Source: Thermohalobaculum sp039030715 (GTDB taxonomy: Bacteria; Pseudomonadota; Alphaproteobacteria; Rhodobacterales; Rhodobacteraceae). Taken from it: a stretch of DNA of 55,053 nucleotides. Below the pieces are notes generated by a model, which ran no database searches, was not told where the DNA came from, and saw nothing but the letters and a program-made list of their open reading frames with translations. This document shows, piece by piece, positions 24,945-32,927 of the stretch. Each line of letters starts with the position of its first letter. Position 1 is the stretch's first letter. The translations under genes were made by a program, and so were the position numbers. The DNA is taken from assembly GCA_039030715.1 (NCBI GenBank), contig JBCCDU010000020.1:1-55053 (forward strand), written 5' to 3'.

Positions 24945-26630
24945 ATGTCCGCATCCGCACTGATGGATGAATTCGAGGCCCTTCTGAATGACAGCCTCGA
25001 ATCCGAAACTCCCGAAGAAGGCACTGTCGTTAAAGGTATCGTTCTCGCTGTCGAGAATGGACAGGCCATCATCGATGTCGGCTTCAAGGTCGAAGGCCGC
25101 GTCGATCTCAAAGAATTCGCAGATCCCGGCAAACCGGCCGAGCTTGTCCCCGGTGATGAGGTGGAAGTGTTCCTCGAGCGGGTCGAAAACGCCCGTGGTG
25201 AGGCCGCCATCAGCCGCGACAAGGCGCGGCGCGAGGAAGCCTGGGACCGCCTGGAAAAAGCCAACGACAAGCAGGAGCGGGTCGAGGGCGCCATCTTCGG
25301 CCGCGTCAAGGGCGGCTTCACCGTCGATCTGGGCGGTGCCGTGGCCTTCCTGCCCGGCAGCCAGATCGATGTGCGTCCGGTGCGCGATGTGGGCCCGCTC
25401 ATGGGTATTCCGCAGCCGTTCCAGATCCTGAAGATGGATCGTCGCCGCGGCAACATCGTGGTCAGCCGCCGTGCCGTTCTGGAAGAGAGCCGCGCCGAGC
25501 AGCGCGCCGAGATCGTCGGCAAACTGAAAGAGGGCGATGTGGTTGACGGCGTCGTCAAGAACGTCACCGATTACGGAGCCTTCGTGGATCTGGGCGGTGT
25601 CGACGGCCTGCTTCACGTCACCGATATGGCCTGGCGTAGGGTCAACCACCCCTCGGAGATCGTGCAGATCGGCGAGACGGTGAAAGTCCAGGTCGTCAAG
25701 GTCAACAAGGAAACCCAGCGCATCAGCCTCGGCATGAAGCAGATGCAGGACGATCCTTGGAACACCGTCGCCGTCAACTATCCGATTGGCGCCAAGTTCA
25801 CCGGTCGGGTCACGAACATCACCGACTACGGTGCGTTCGTCGAGCTTGAGCCCGGGGTCGAGGGTCTGGTCCACGTCTCCGAAATGTCCTGGACCAAGAA
25901 GAACGTCCATCCGGGCAAGATTGTCTCTACATCGCAAGAGGTGGAGGTGATGGTTCTGGATGTCGACAGCTCCAAACGCCGCGTCAGCCTGGGGCTGAAG
26001 CAATGCATGGACAATCCCTGGGATAGCTTCGAGAGCACTTTCCCCGCCGGGACCGAGGTCGAGGGCGAGGTCAAGAACATCACCGAGTTCGGTCTCTTCG
26101 TCGGTCTCGACGGCGATATCGACGGGATGGTCCACCTCTCGGATCTCGACTGGGACCGTTCGGGCGAAGACGCGATCCAGGATTACCAGAAGGGCGACAT
26201 GGTCAAGGCCGTGGTCCTGGATATCGACACCGAGAAAGAGCGCATCAGCCTGGGCATCAAACAGGTCGGCGGCGACAAGTTCGTGGCCGCGACCGAAGGT
26301 GTGAAGAAGGGCGCCATCGTCACCGTGACCGTCACCTCGATCGAAGATGGCGGGATCGAGGTCGAGCACGAGGGTATGAAAGCCTTCATCCGCCGCTCGG
26401 ATCTCAGCCGTGACCGTCAGGAGCAGCGGCCCGACCGCTTCAATGTCGGCGATCGTGTGGATGCCAAGATCACCAATATCGACAAAAGCGCGCGCCGCAT
26501 GTCGATGTCGATCAAGGCTCTGCAGATCGCCGAGGAGAAAGAGGCTGTCGAGCAGTACGGCTCGTCCGACTCCGGCGCTTCGCTGGGCGATATCCTCGGC
26601 GCGGCCCTGAAGCAGCAGCAGGACGACTAG
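24945..26630 (+). CDS. rpsA: 30S ribosomal protein S1
   Basis: A 561-residue protein with six S1 OB-fold repeats, the classical proteobacterial length, which unfolds mRNA and docks it on the 30S subunit. Repeat starts are near residues 25, 108, 194, 279, 366 and 453; the third to fifth carry the strong D/EYGAFV(D/E)L-xxxxGLxHVS pattern. GGAGA is 9 bases before the ATG. A T-rich stretch (TTTTTGTTTTT, 24859-24869) lies in the leader after cmk and could mark a weak terminator or an autoregulatory element. Confidence 0.98.
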   Translation: MSASALMDEFEALLNDSLESETPEEGTVVKGIVLAVENGQAIIDVGFKVEGRVDLKEFADPGKPAELVPGDEVEVFLERVENARGEAAISRDKARREEAWDRLEKANDKQERVEGAIFGRVKGGFTVDLGGAVAFLPGSQIDVRPVRDVGPLMGIPQPFQILKMDRRRGNIVVSRRAVLEESRAEQRAEIVGKLKEGDVVDGVVKNVTDYGAFVDLGGVDGLLHVTDMAWRRVNHPSEIVQIGETVKVQVVKVNKETQRISLGMKQMQDDPWNTVAVNYPIGAKFTGRVTNITDYGAFVELEPGVEGLVHVSEMSWTKKNVHPGKIVSTSQEVEVMVLDVDSSKRRVSLGLKQCMDNPWDSFESTFPAGTEVEGEVKNITEFGLFVGLDGDIDGMVHLSDLDWDRSGEDAIQDYQKGDMVKAVVLDIDTEKERISLGIKQVGGDKFVAATEGVKKGAIVTVTVTSIEDGGIEVEHEGMKAFIRRSDLSRDRQEQRPDRFNVGDRVDAKITNIDKSARRMSMSIKALQIAEEKEAVEQYGSSDSGASLGDILGAALKQQQDD

Positions 26631-26651
26631 ACCCTAATAGATTGCAAGATC

Positions 26652-26682
26652 GGGCCGGCATCCGCGGGGTGCCGGCCCTTTT
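26652..26682 (+). terminator. rho-independent terminator after rpsA
   Basis: GGGCCGGCA at 26652-26660 pairs exactly with TGCCGGCCC at 26670-26678 around a 9-base loop, followed by TTTT. It ends the cmk-rpsA transcript. The 240 bases from here to ihfB contain no other gene; a TTGACG at 26833 may be part of the ihfB promoter but no good -10 follows. Confidence 0.85.
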
Positions 26683-26921
26683 CATTTGTGCTGGGTTGCA
26701 TGCTGTCAAACTGGACCGCAATCCGGTGACACACAGGCCCCGCCGCATTGCGTCAACGGGGCATCCCTGCAAAAAATGAGTGTGAGGCGATGATTTACCG
26801 GTGATCAGGGGTCAAATGTCCCCGGCTCGACATTGACGGATTCACGACACCATGACAGCTTAGGCCACACATAAAACCAACCGCGACTCAACACGACGCA
26901 AGTCGGACCGGGGGAAACACC

Positions 26922-27203
26922 ATGATCAAATCCGAGCTGATCCAGCAGATTGCCGAAGACAACCCGCACCTCTTTCAGCGCGACGTCGAGAAAATCGTCT
27001 CGACCCTGTTCGAGGAAATCACCGAGGCCCTGGCGCGCGGCGACCGGGTCGAGTTGCGCGGCTTCGGTGCCTTCTCGGTCAAGAAACGCGATGCACGTAT
27101 GGGTCGCAACCCGCGTACGGGCGAAGCTGTACCGGTCCCCGAAAAGAACGTGCCGTTCTTCAAGGCCGGCAAGGAACTGCGCGAGCGCATGAACGGCGGC
27201 TGA
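26922..27203 (+). CDS. ihfB: integration host factor subunit beta
   Basis: A 93-residue DNA-bending protein of the HU/IHF fold that pairs with IHF-alpha (gene not in window). The signature GFGAFSVKKRDARMGRNPRTGEAV contains the arm with RNP; VPFFKAGKELRE closes the C-terminus. Downstream genes follow at 16 bp and 3 bp, so ihfB, the LapA-like gene and trpF may share a transcript. Confidence 0.97.
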   Translation: MIKSELIQQIAEDNPHLFQRDVEKIVSTLFEEITEALARGDRVELRGFGAFSVKKRDARMGRNPRTGEAVPVPEKNVPFFKAGKELRERMNGG

Positions 27204-27219
27204 GCCGCAAAGGAAACAG

Positions 27220-27558
27220 ATGCGACTGCTCAAGACCCTCTATCTTGTGGTGATCGGCATTGGGCTGATCGTGCTCGGCCTCGGCAATATGGGGCCGGTC
27301 GACCTCTTCCTGCTGCCCGAACGGGTGGCGGGGGAAACCTACGCATTGCGCGGCATTCCGCTGGCGGCGGTGATCCTCGCCTCGGTCATGCTGGGGCTCA
27401 TCATCGGTCAGGTTCTGGAGTGGCTGCGCGAGGGCAAGCACCGGCGGACGTCCAATGATCGGGGCCGCGAAGTGGCGCGTCTGCGTGACGAATTGGCGAA
27501 GGTAAAACGCCAGATGGCCGATCCCGACGACGATCTGCCCAAACTGCCGACCCGCTGA
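27220..27558 (+). CDS. LapA-domain (DUF1049) membrane protein
   Basis: A 112-residue protein with two membrane helices (about 5-24 and 45-64) and a cytoplasmic coiled coil (REVARLRDELAKVKRQM, 86-103), the layout of LapA, which with LapB controls LpxC turnover and lipopolysaccharide synthesis in E. coli. Similarity is by architecture. It is placed between ihfB and trpF as in many Rhodobacteraceae. Confidence 0.88.
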   Translation: MRLLKTLYLVVIGIGLIVLGLGNMGPVDLFLLPERVAGETYALRGIPLAAVILASVMLGLIIGQVLEWLREGKHRRTSNDRGREVARLRDELAKVKRQMADPDDDLPKLPTR

Positions 27559-27561
27559 ACC

Positions 27562-28188
27562 ATGCGTGTGAAGATCTGCGGTCTTTCGAACCGTGACAGT
27601 CTTATGCATGCGGCAAATGCCGGTGCGTACTATCTGGGCTTCGTGTTCTACCCGAACTCTCCCCGTTCGATCAGCTTGTCGGAGGGGCGGGATCTTTTGC
27701 TGTCGGTTCCGGCGGGAAAGGTACGGGTGGCCCTGGTGGTAAACCCGGATAACGAAGAGCTTGACGCCCTAACCCGGCTGCCCTTCGAGATGCTGCAATT
27801 GCACGGCGGCGAGCCGCCCGCGCGCGTGGCCGAGATCCGCAAGCGGACCGGACGCGCCGTGATGAAAGCGATCGGGGTGCGTGAGAAGAACGATCTGGTT
27901 CAGATCGACGCCTATGCCGCGGTTTCCGACCAGTTGCTGATCGACGCGAAACCGCCGATTGGCGCGACACGCCCTGGCGGCAATGCCACCAGCTTCGACT
28001 GGAACCTGCTGGCCGGGCGGCGCTGGTCCAAGCCGTGGCTGCTGGCCGGTGGTCTGACTGCCGAGAATGTGCGCGAAGCAGGGCGCCGAACCGGCGCGTC
28101 GCAGGTCGATGTGTCCTCGGGTGTGGAATCCGAACCGGGCGTGAAAAGCCGCGTGATGATCGAAGAGTTCATGCGCGCGGCCGGGTAG
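27562..28188 (+). CDS. trpF: phosphoribosylanthranilate isomerase
   Basis: A 208-residue TIM barrel, third step of tryptophan synthesis. Family features: VKICGLSNRDSL with the catalytic Cys at residue 5, FYPNSPRSIS, LQLHGGE, the Asp in LLIDAKPP, and the phosphate loop LAGGLTAENVREA near the end with DVSSGVES. It starts 3 bp after the LapA-like gene and is followed at 7 bp by an acetyltransferase. Confidence 0.97.
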   Translation: MRVKICGLSNRDSLMHAANAGAYYLGFVFYPNSPRSISLSEGRDLLLSVPAGKVRVALVVNPDNEELDALTRLPFEMLQLHGGEPPARVAEIRKRTGRAVMKAIGVREKNDLVQIDAYAAVSDQLLIDAKPPIGATRPGGNATSFDWNLLAGRRWSKPWLLAGGLTAENVREAGRRTGASQVDVSSGVESEPGVKSRVMIEEFMRAAG

Positions 28189-28195
28189 GCGCGCG

Positions 28196-28639
28196 ATGAA
28201 GATCCGCGAAGCGGGATCCGCCGACATCCCGGCAATCGTCGCACTTCTGGCTGATGACGAGAGGGGCCGCGAACGCGAGAGGCCGGGCGATCCGGCCTAT
28301 CAGCGGGCCTTTACAGCGATGAAGGCGCAATCGGGCAACGTCTATCTGGTGATCGAGATGCCCGATGGCGCCCTGGCCGGGTGCCTGCAATACACACTCA
28401 TCCACGGCCTATCACGCCAGGGTGCTGCGCGCGCGCAGATCGAGGGTGTCCGGGTTCATGCGGCCTTTCGTGGTCAAGGGTTGGGAGGACGGCTGATGCA
28501 GGCTGCGCTGGAACGTGCTTGCGCGGATGGCGCAAAGCTTGTCCAGTTCACCTCTGATCGCAGCCGCTCGGAGGCGCATCGTTTCTATGAACGGCTGGGG
28601 TTTGCCGCGACTCATCTGGGTTTCAAAAAAATGCTCTGA
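28196..28639 (+). CDS. GNAT family N-acetyltransferase
   Basis: A 147-residue acetyltransferase with motif A IEGVRVHAAFRGQGLGGRLMQAALE (about 81-105) and motif B SEAHRFYERLGFAATHLGFKK. It resembles AAC(6')/phosphinothricin-type small GNATs, with substrate unknown. It sits between trpF and trpB, immediately before the cloverleaf palindrome. Confidence 0.88.
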   Translation: MKIREAGSADIPAIVALLADDERGRERERPGDPAYQRAFTAMKAQSGNVYLVIEMPDGALAGCLQYTLIHGLSRQGAARAQIEGVRVHAAFRGQGLGGRLMQAALERACADGAKLVQFTSDRSRSEAHRFYERLGFAATHLGFKKML

Positions 28640-28696
28640 GGTATCGCGGCGGTGGCTGTTCAAGCCCTTGCGACATCGGCGGTCTGGCGCCGACCT

Positions 28697-28801
28697 CCGA
28701 AATTGGGGACCAAAGCGGCCATGCCCGTGCAAGCACGGGCCAGCAGGTTTCCTGCTGCTGCGCGCCAGCGCGCAGATGGCCGCTTTGGTCCCCAATTTCG
28801 G
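28697..28801. repeat. 105-bp perfect cloverleaf palindrome
   Basis: The outer arms 28697-28722 and 28776-28801 are exact complements (26 bp). The 53 bases between them are wholly taken up by three touching hairpins: GCCCGTG/CACGGGC (723-740, 7-8 bp), CAGCAGG/CCTGCTG (741-757, 7 bp, TTT loop), and CTGCGCG/CGCGCAG (758-775, 7-8 bp). No base is unpaired at the four-way junction. It lies in the 264-bp gap between the acetyltransferase and trpB, and no second copy was seen in the window. It could be a dispersed palindromic repeat, a protein-bound cruciform site, or a stable structure in the trp mRNA. Confidence 0.9.
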
Positions 28802-28903
28802 GCCGCAGCGCCTGTGGGTCATGTTGCCGATACTATCTGCCATCGACGCGCCCCGTTTGCGGCGCTATGTACCTGATCATTCCGTCTATATGGAGCCTTT
28901 GCG

Positions 28904-30124
28904 ATGAACGATGTCAGTCCCAACAGTTTCCGTAGCGGCCCCGATGATCAGGGCCGTTTTGGCCAGTTTGGCGGCCGGTTCGTATCTGAAACCCTGATGC
29001 CGCTGATCCTGGATCTGGAAGCCGAGTATGAGAAGGCGAAGACCGATGAGAGCTTCTGGGCGGAGATGGAAGACCTCTGGAAGCACTATGTCGGGCGCCC
29101 CAGCCCGCTCTATTTCGCCGAGCGCCTGACCGAGCATTTCGGCGGCGCCAAGATCTATCTCAAGCGTGACGAGCTCAATCATACCGGAGCGCACAAGATT
29201 AACAACGTGCTGGGCCAGATCCTGCTCGCGCAGCGCATGGGCAAGCGGCGGATCATTGCCGAGACCGGTGCAGGACAGCACGGCGTCGCCACCGCGACCG
29301 TCTGCGCGCGCTTTGGGTTGGAGTGCATTGTTTTCATGGGTGCGCACGACGTCGAGCGTCAGAAACCCAATGTGTTCCGAATGAACCTGCTGGGCGCCAA
29401 GGTGATCCCCGTGACTGCCGGACGTGGAACACTGAAGGACGCCATGAACGAGGCGCTGCGCGACTGGGTCACCAATGTGGAGAGCACGTTCTATTGCATC
29501 GGAACGGTGGCCGGTCCGCACCCCTATCCTGCCATGGTGCGCGATTTCCAGTCGATCATCGGGCGCGAGACAAAGGCACAGATGGCCGAGCGTGAGGGGC
29601 GGCTGCCTGACAGCCTGGTCGCCTGTATCGGCGGCGGCTCGAACGCCATGGGCCTCTTCCATCCGTTCCTCGACGATACCGATGTGCGGATCATAGGGGT
29701 CGAGGCAGGGGGCCACGGGGTCGATGACCGGATGGAGCATTGCGCCAGCCTCACCGGTGGGCGCCCCGGCGTGCTGCATGGTAACCGGACCTATCTGTTG
29801 CAGGATGGCGATGGTCAGATCCTGGAGGGGCATTCGATCTCGGCCGGGCTCGATTATCCCGGCATTGGGCCGGAGCACTCCTGGCTGCACGATATCGGAC
29901 GGGTCGAATATGTTTCGGTCACCGATGTGGAGGCGTTGGAGGCGTTCAAACTCTGCTCTACGCTGGAGGGGATCATCCCCGCGCTCGAACCGTCCCATGC
30001 ACTCGCCCATGTCGCCAAGCTGGCACCGACCCTGCCTGCCGATCATCTGCTGGTGATGAATATGTGCGGGCGTGGCGACAAGGATATCTTCACGGTGGCC
30101 GAAGCGCTGGGTGTTGAGATCTGA
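28904..30124 (+). CDS. trpB: tryptophan synthase beta subunit
   Basis: A 406-residue PLP enzyme condensing indole and serine. The Schiff-base Lys98 is in LNHTGAHKINN, the N-terminus has GRFGQFGGRFVSETL, EGAGQHG-like loop TGAGQHGVATA binds serine, and CIGGGSNAMG binds PLP phosphate. Normal length. Its partner trpA follows only after a 576-bp interval holding another gene, an unusual spacing for subunits of one complex. Confidence 0.98.
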   Translation: MNDVSPNSFRSGPDDQGRFGQFGGRFVSETLMPLILDLEAEYEKAKTDESFWAEMEDLWKHYVGRPSPLYFAERLTEHFGGAKIYLKRDELNHTGAHKINNVLGQILLAQRMGKRRIIAETGAGQHGVATATVCARFGLECIVFMGAHDVERQKPNVFRMNLLGAKVIPVTAGRGTLKDAMNEALRDWVTNVESTFYCIGTVAGPHPYPAMVRDFQSIIGRETKAQMAEREGRLPDSLVACIGGGSNAMGLFHPFLDDTDVRIIGVEAGGHGVDDRMEHCASLTGGRPGVLHGNRTYLLQDGDGQILEGHSISAGLDYPGIGPEHSWLHDIGRVEYVSVTDVEALEAFKLCSTLEGIIPALEPSHALAHVAKLAPTLPADHLLVMNMCGRGDKDIFTVAEALGVEI

Positions 30125-30131
30125 GTGCAGA

Positions 30132-30167
30132 GCCATGTCCTGCGAGAATTGGCTTGCAGAACATGGC
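30132..30167. repeat. hairpin just after trpB
   Basis: 30132-30143 (GCCATGTCCTGC) and 30156-30167 (GCAGAACATGGC) pair over 12 positions with one mismatch around a 12-base loop, 8 bases past the trpB stop. There is no T-run. It may be an RNA 3' end or a processing signal separating trpB from the following genes. Confidence 0.45.
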
Positions 30168-30284
30168 GCCTCACTTAAAAGGGCTGCGGCTGGCTCGCCC
30201 GGGTGGCTGTGGTTTTCACAGTAGCCTATAGGGCAGAAACTCGGCGGCCCGCGCTGGCGTTGGGGCCGCAGACGCAAGGACAAA

Positions 30285-30653
30285 ATGGCAAAGTATTCAA
30301 TCGGGGACCTGGTGGTCCTGAAATCCGGCTCGATGCGGATGTGTGTCGAAGGGGTGGACGAGACCGCTGACACCGTCTCGACCGTCTGGTGCAACGAGGG
30401 CGTGATCGGCCGCGACACCTTCGCGACGGTGCTTTTGAACAAGTGGGAAGTCCGCGAGGAGAAATCCGGTGGCGGTCGCCCTTATGGCGGTGATCGCGAG
30501 GGGGGTGGAAAACCCTATCGTGGCGGCGACAGAGGGGGAGACCGTGGCGGGCCGCGCCATGATCGGGGTGGAGACCGCGGCGGTGACCGGCCGCACAAAC
30601 AGGGCTGGGATGGCAAACCGCGCGAGAAGAAGTACTATCGCAAGGACGACTGA
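30285..30653 (+). CDS. YodC/DUF2158 domain protein with an RGG-like tail
   Basis: A 122-residue protein. Residues 1-57 (KYSIGDLVVLKSGS-MRMCVEG, TVWCNEG, LNKWEVRE) match the small SH3-like DUF2158 (YodC) fold. Residues 60-115 are low complexity: many G-D-R-G-G, R-G-G and G-G-D units with Lys/Arg/Tyr at the end, like eukaryotic and cyanobacterial RGG boxes that bind RNA. The tail suggests RNA or nucleoprotein binding, which is inference. ATG 30285 is preceded by AAGGAC. It is placed between trpB and trpA with 160 and 47 bp gaps. Confidence 0.85.
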   Translation: MAKYSIGDLVVLKSGSMRMCVEGVDETADTVSTVWCNEGVIGRDTFATVLLNKWEVREEKSGGGRPYGGDREGGGKPYRGGDRGGDRGGPRHDRGGDRGGDRPHKQGWDGKPREKKYYRKDD

Positions 30654-30700
30654 ATGGAGCCAGGCGCAGGCCCTGACCAGAGCCTTCTGAAAGACACCCA

Positions 30701-31495
30701 ATGTCACGTATCGATTCAAAATTCGCAGCCCTTAAGGGCGAGGGAAAGGCGGCCTTCGTCTCGTTTATCATGGCGGGCGACCCCGACCGCGAGACCGCGC
30801 AGGCGATCCTGAATGGCCTGCCAGGTGCGGGTGTGGATGTTATCGAGATCGGAATGCCATTCACTGACCCGATGGCGGATGGTCCCTCGATACAGGTGGC
30901 GGGGCAGCGGGCGCTGGCAGCGGGCATGACGCTCACCGGCACGCTGGACATGGTGCGCCGGTTTCGCGAACAGGATCAGACCACGCCAGTGATCCTGATG
31001 GGATACTACAACCCGATCTTCTCGATGGGGGTGGAGGCGTTTCTGACGACCGCCAAGGATGCCGGGATCGATGGGCTGATCGTCGTCGACCTGCCGCCGG
31101 AGGAGGATGACGAACTCTGCCTGCCCGCGAATGCGGCGGGGCTGAATTTCATCCGTCTGGCCACGCCGACGACGGACGAGCGGCGCCTACCGGCGGTCCT
31201 CGCGAACACGTCCGGTTTTGTCTACTACGTCTCGATCACCGGGATCACCGGTGCGGCGAGTGCGCAGGCCGATGCGGTGGCGCCCGATGTGGCACGGATC
31301 CGCGCGGCCTCGAACCTGCCGGTCTGCGTGGGATTTGGGGTGAAAACGCCTGAGAACGCGGCTGAGATCGCCAAAGTCGCCGATGGGGTCGTCGTCGGTT
31401 CGGCGATTGTCGATCGGATAGGCGCGGGCGACAGCGTGGCGGATGTTCTGGTCTTCGTGCGCACTCTCGCGGATGGGGCCCATTCGCAGGGCTGA
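30701..31495 (+). CDS. trpA: tryptophan synthase alpha subunit
   Basis: A 264-residue TIM barrel that cleaves indole-3-glycerol phosphate and passes indole to TrpB. Catalytic Glu49 and Asp60 are in VIEIGMPFTDPMADG; the phosphate-binding GFGVKTPENA and VVGSAIVD are intact, and YYVSITGITG is loop 6. The trp genes in the window are F, B and A only; trpE, G, D and C lie elsewhere. Confidence 0.98.
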   Translation: MSRIDSKFAALKGEGKAAFVSFIMAGDPDRETAQAILNGLPGAGVDVIEIGMPFTDPMADGPSIQVAGQRALAAGMTLTGTLDMVRRFREQDQTTPVILMGYYNPIFSMGVEAFLTTAKDAGIDGLIVVDLPPEEDDELCLPANAAGLNFIRLATPTTDERRLPAVLANTSGFVYYVSITGITGAASAQADAVAPDVARIRAASNLPVCVGFGVKTPENAAEIAKVADGVVVGSAIVDRIGAGDSVADVLVFVRTLADGAHSQG

Positions 31496-31590
31496 GCCGG
31501 ACCGGTCGAGTTTTAGAAACTCTCGCCGGGCGTTTCCGTGCCACCCGTGGTATGCTTCTCGCCGGATGCTACAAAATCTGGTGAAAATTC

Positions 31591-32055
31591 GTGCGAATTC
31601 TTTTGTTGCTGCTCATACTGGGCCTCTGGCCTGGAGTGTCCTCCACGCAGCCGATATTGCGGGTGATTGACGGGGACACGCTGGAGCTGTCGGGCGAGAT
31701 GATCCGCCTGCATGGTATCGATGCACCGGAAAGGGATCAGACTTGCGAGCGCGACGGCACGGCCTGGGCCTGTGCGCAGGGTGCCACGGCGGCCCTGGTC
31801 CGGCTGACCCACGGCGACGATCTGCGTTGCGTCGGGACAAAGCGCGACCGCTATCGCCGACGTATCGCGGTCTGCTGGCAGGGCGAGGTCGAGGTGAACC
31901 GTGCCCTCGTGGCGCAGGGCTGGGCGATGGCCTATCGGCGCTACTCCACCGATTATGTGGCTGATGAACGCCGGGCCGAGATGGCCGGTCTCGGAATCTG
32001 GTCGGGCAATTTACGCGCGCCCTGGCAACATCGGGCGGCCAAGCGTCGAAAATAA
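31591..32055 (+). CDS. secreted thermonuclease-like (SNase) protein
   Basis: A 154-residue protein with a signal peptide (MRILLLLLILGLWPGVSS) and a staphylococcal-nuclease fold: RVIDGDTLEL, IRLHGIDAPE (Arg39 and Glu47 match catalytic Arg35 and Glu43 of SNase), KRDRYRRRIAVC and GWAMAYRRYS. Four Cys residues could form disulfides in the periplasm. Start is GTG 31591. Nucleic acid scavenging or defence are possible roles. It begins a block of five genes inserted between trpA and accD. Confidence 0.9.
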   Translation: MRILLLLLILGLWPGVSSTQPILRVIDGDTLELSGEMIRLHGIDAPERDQTCERDGTAWACAQGATAALVRLTHGDDLRCVGTKRDRYRRRIAVCWQGEVEVNRALVAQGWAMAYRRYSTDYVADERRAEMAGLGIWSGNLRAPWQHRAAKRRK

Positions 32056-32111
32056 CTTTTCCAGCCCACCGATCATCGGTAAATATTCCTGACCAATCGC
32101 AGGAGAGACCG

Positions 32112-32927
32112 ATGGCCGAACTGGATCTGGGCGAAGGCAATGCGCTCTATTATTTGCACACGCCGCCCGCGCGCGGGGATGCTCCCACATTTGTCTTCGT
32201 CAACGCGCTGACCGGCAGCACGGATCACTGGGAAGCCGTAATCGCTCCAGCTCTGCGCGATCGGGGCTTCGGCACGCTCAGCTATAACTTCCGTGGCCAG
32301 GCCGAGAGCCGGTTCGCCCCTGGGACGCAACTGACCGATCAGGTGATCATCGCGGATCTACTGCATCTGGTTGAGACACTGAAACCCGCCAAGCCGGTGC
32401 TGGTCGGCTTGTCCATCGGTGGGCTATATGCCGCGCAGGCGATCCTGCGAGGGCTGCCTGCGCGGGGGCTGGTATTCCTGAACACCCTGCGCGAGATCGG
32501 GCCTCGGATCGCCTGGGTCAACGATGCGCTGCCGGTTGTGACCTCGCATGGCGGTGTGGGCCTGTTGATGGATGCGATGTTCCCGCTGCTGGTTGGCCCG
32601 GACTTCGCAACCAAGATGCGCCCGAATTTCCTCAGCGGCGCTTATGCGCCAATGGACCCGGACAGCGGGCACGCCAACTTGATGCGCAACTCCCCTGCCT
32701 CCGACTGGGCCTGCGATTGGGGCGCGCTGCGCGTGCCGGTCCTGAACATCCAGGGTCTGCAGGACCGCGTGTTCTATGATGCCGAGGTTGTCACCCGTCT
32801 GCTGGCGCTGATCCCCGATACGCGGCTGGAGGAATGGGCGGAGCATGGCCATCTGCTGCCTCTGGAGGCGCCAGAGCGCCTGGCAGGCAGCCTGGCGCAG
32901 TTCGGGGCGGAGATCGAAGCGGCATGA
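32112..32927 (+). CDS. alpha/beta hydrolase
   Basis: A 271-residue alpha/beta-hydrolase. The nucleophile elbow is GLSIGG (Ser near residue 100), the acid is Asp in GLQDRVF and the His is in EHGHLLPLE. The N-terminus (LYYLHTPPARGD-PTFVFVNALTGSTDHW) resembles 3-oxoadipate enol-lactonase-like enzymes, but substrate is unclear. The next gene overlaps by ATGA, so the hydrolase and the transporter are coupled. Confidence 0.9.
   Translation: MAELDLGEGNALYYLHTPPARGDAPTFVFVNALTGSTDHWEAVIAPALRDRGFGTLSYNFRGQAESRFAPGTQLTDQVIIADLLHLVETLKPAKPVLVGLSIGGLYAAQAILRGLPARGLVFLNTLREIGPRIAWVNDALPVVTSHGGVGLLMDAMFPLLVGPDFATKMRPNFLSGAYAPMDPDSGHANLMRNSPASDWACDWGALRVPVLNIQGLQDRVFYDAEVVTRLLALIPDTRLEEWAEHGHLLPLEAPERLAGSLAQFGAEIEAA

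Noticed and set aside
24759..26369. Long minus-strand open frame opposite rpsA
   Set aside because: Shadow of the S1 gene: its residues mirror the Asp/Glu-rich repeats of S1 and it has no independent domain or ribosome site.
28886..30442. Long minus-strand open frame opposite trpB
   Set aside because: Antisense shadow of trpB with His/Arg/Gln-rich composition and no known domain.
31508..31522. GAGTTT/AAACTC hairpin after trpA as a terminator
   Set aside because: Only six AT-rich pairs and no T-run after it on either strand.
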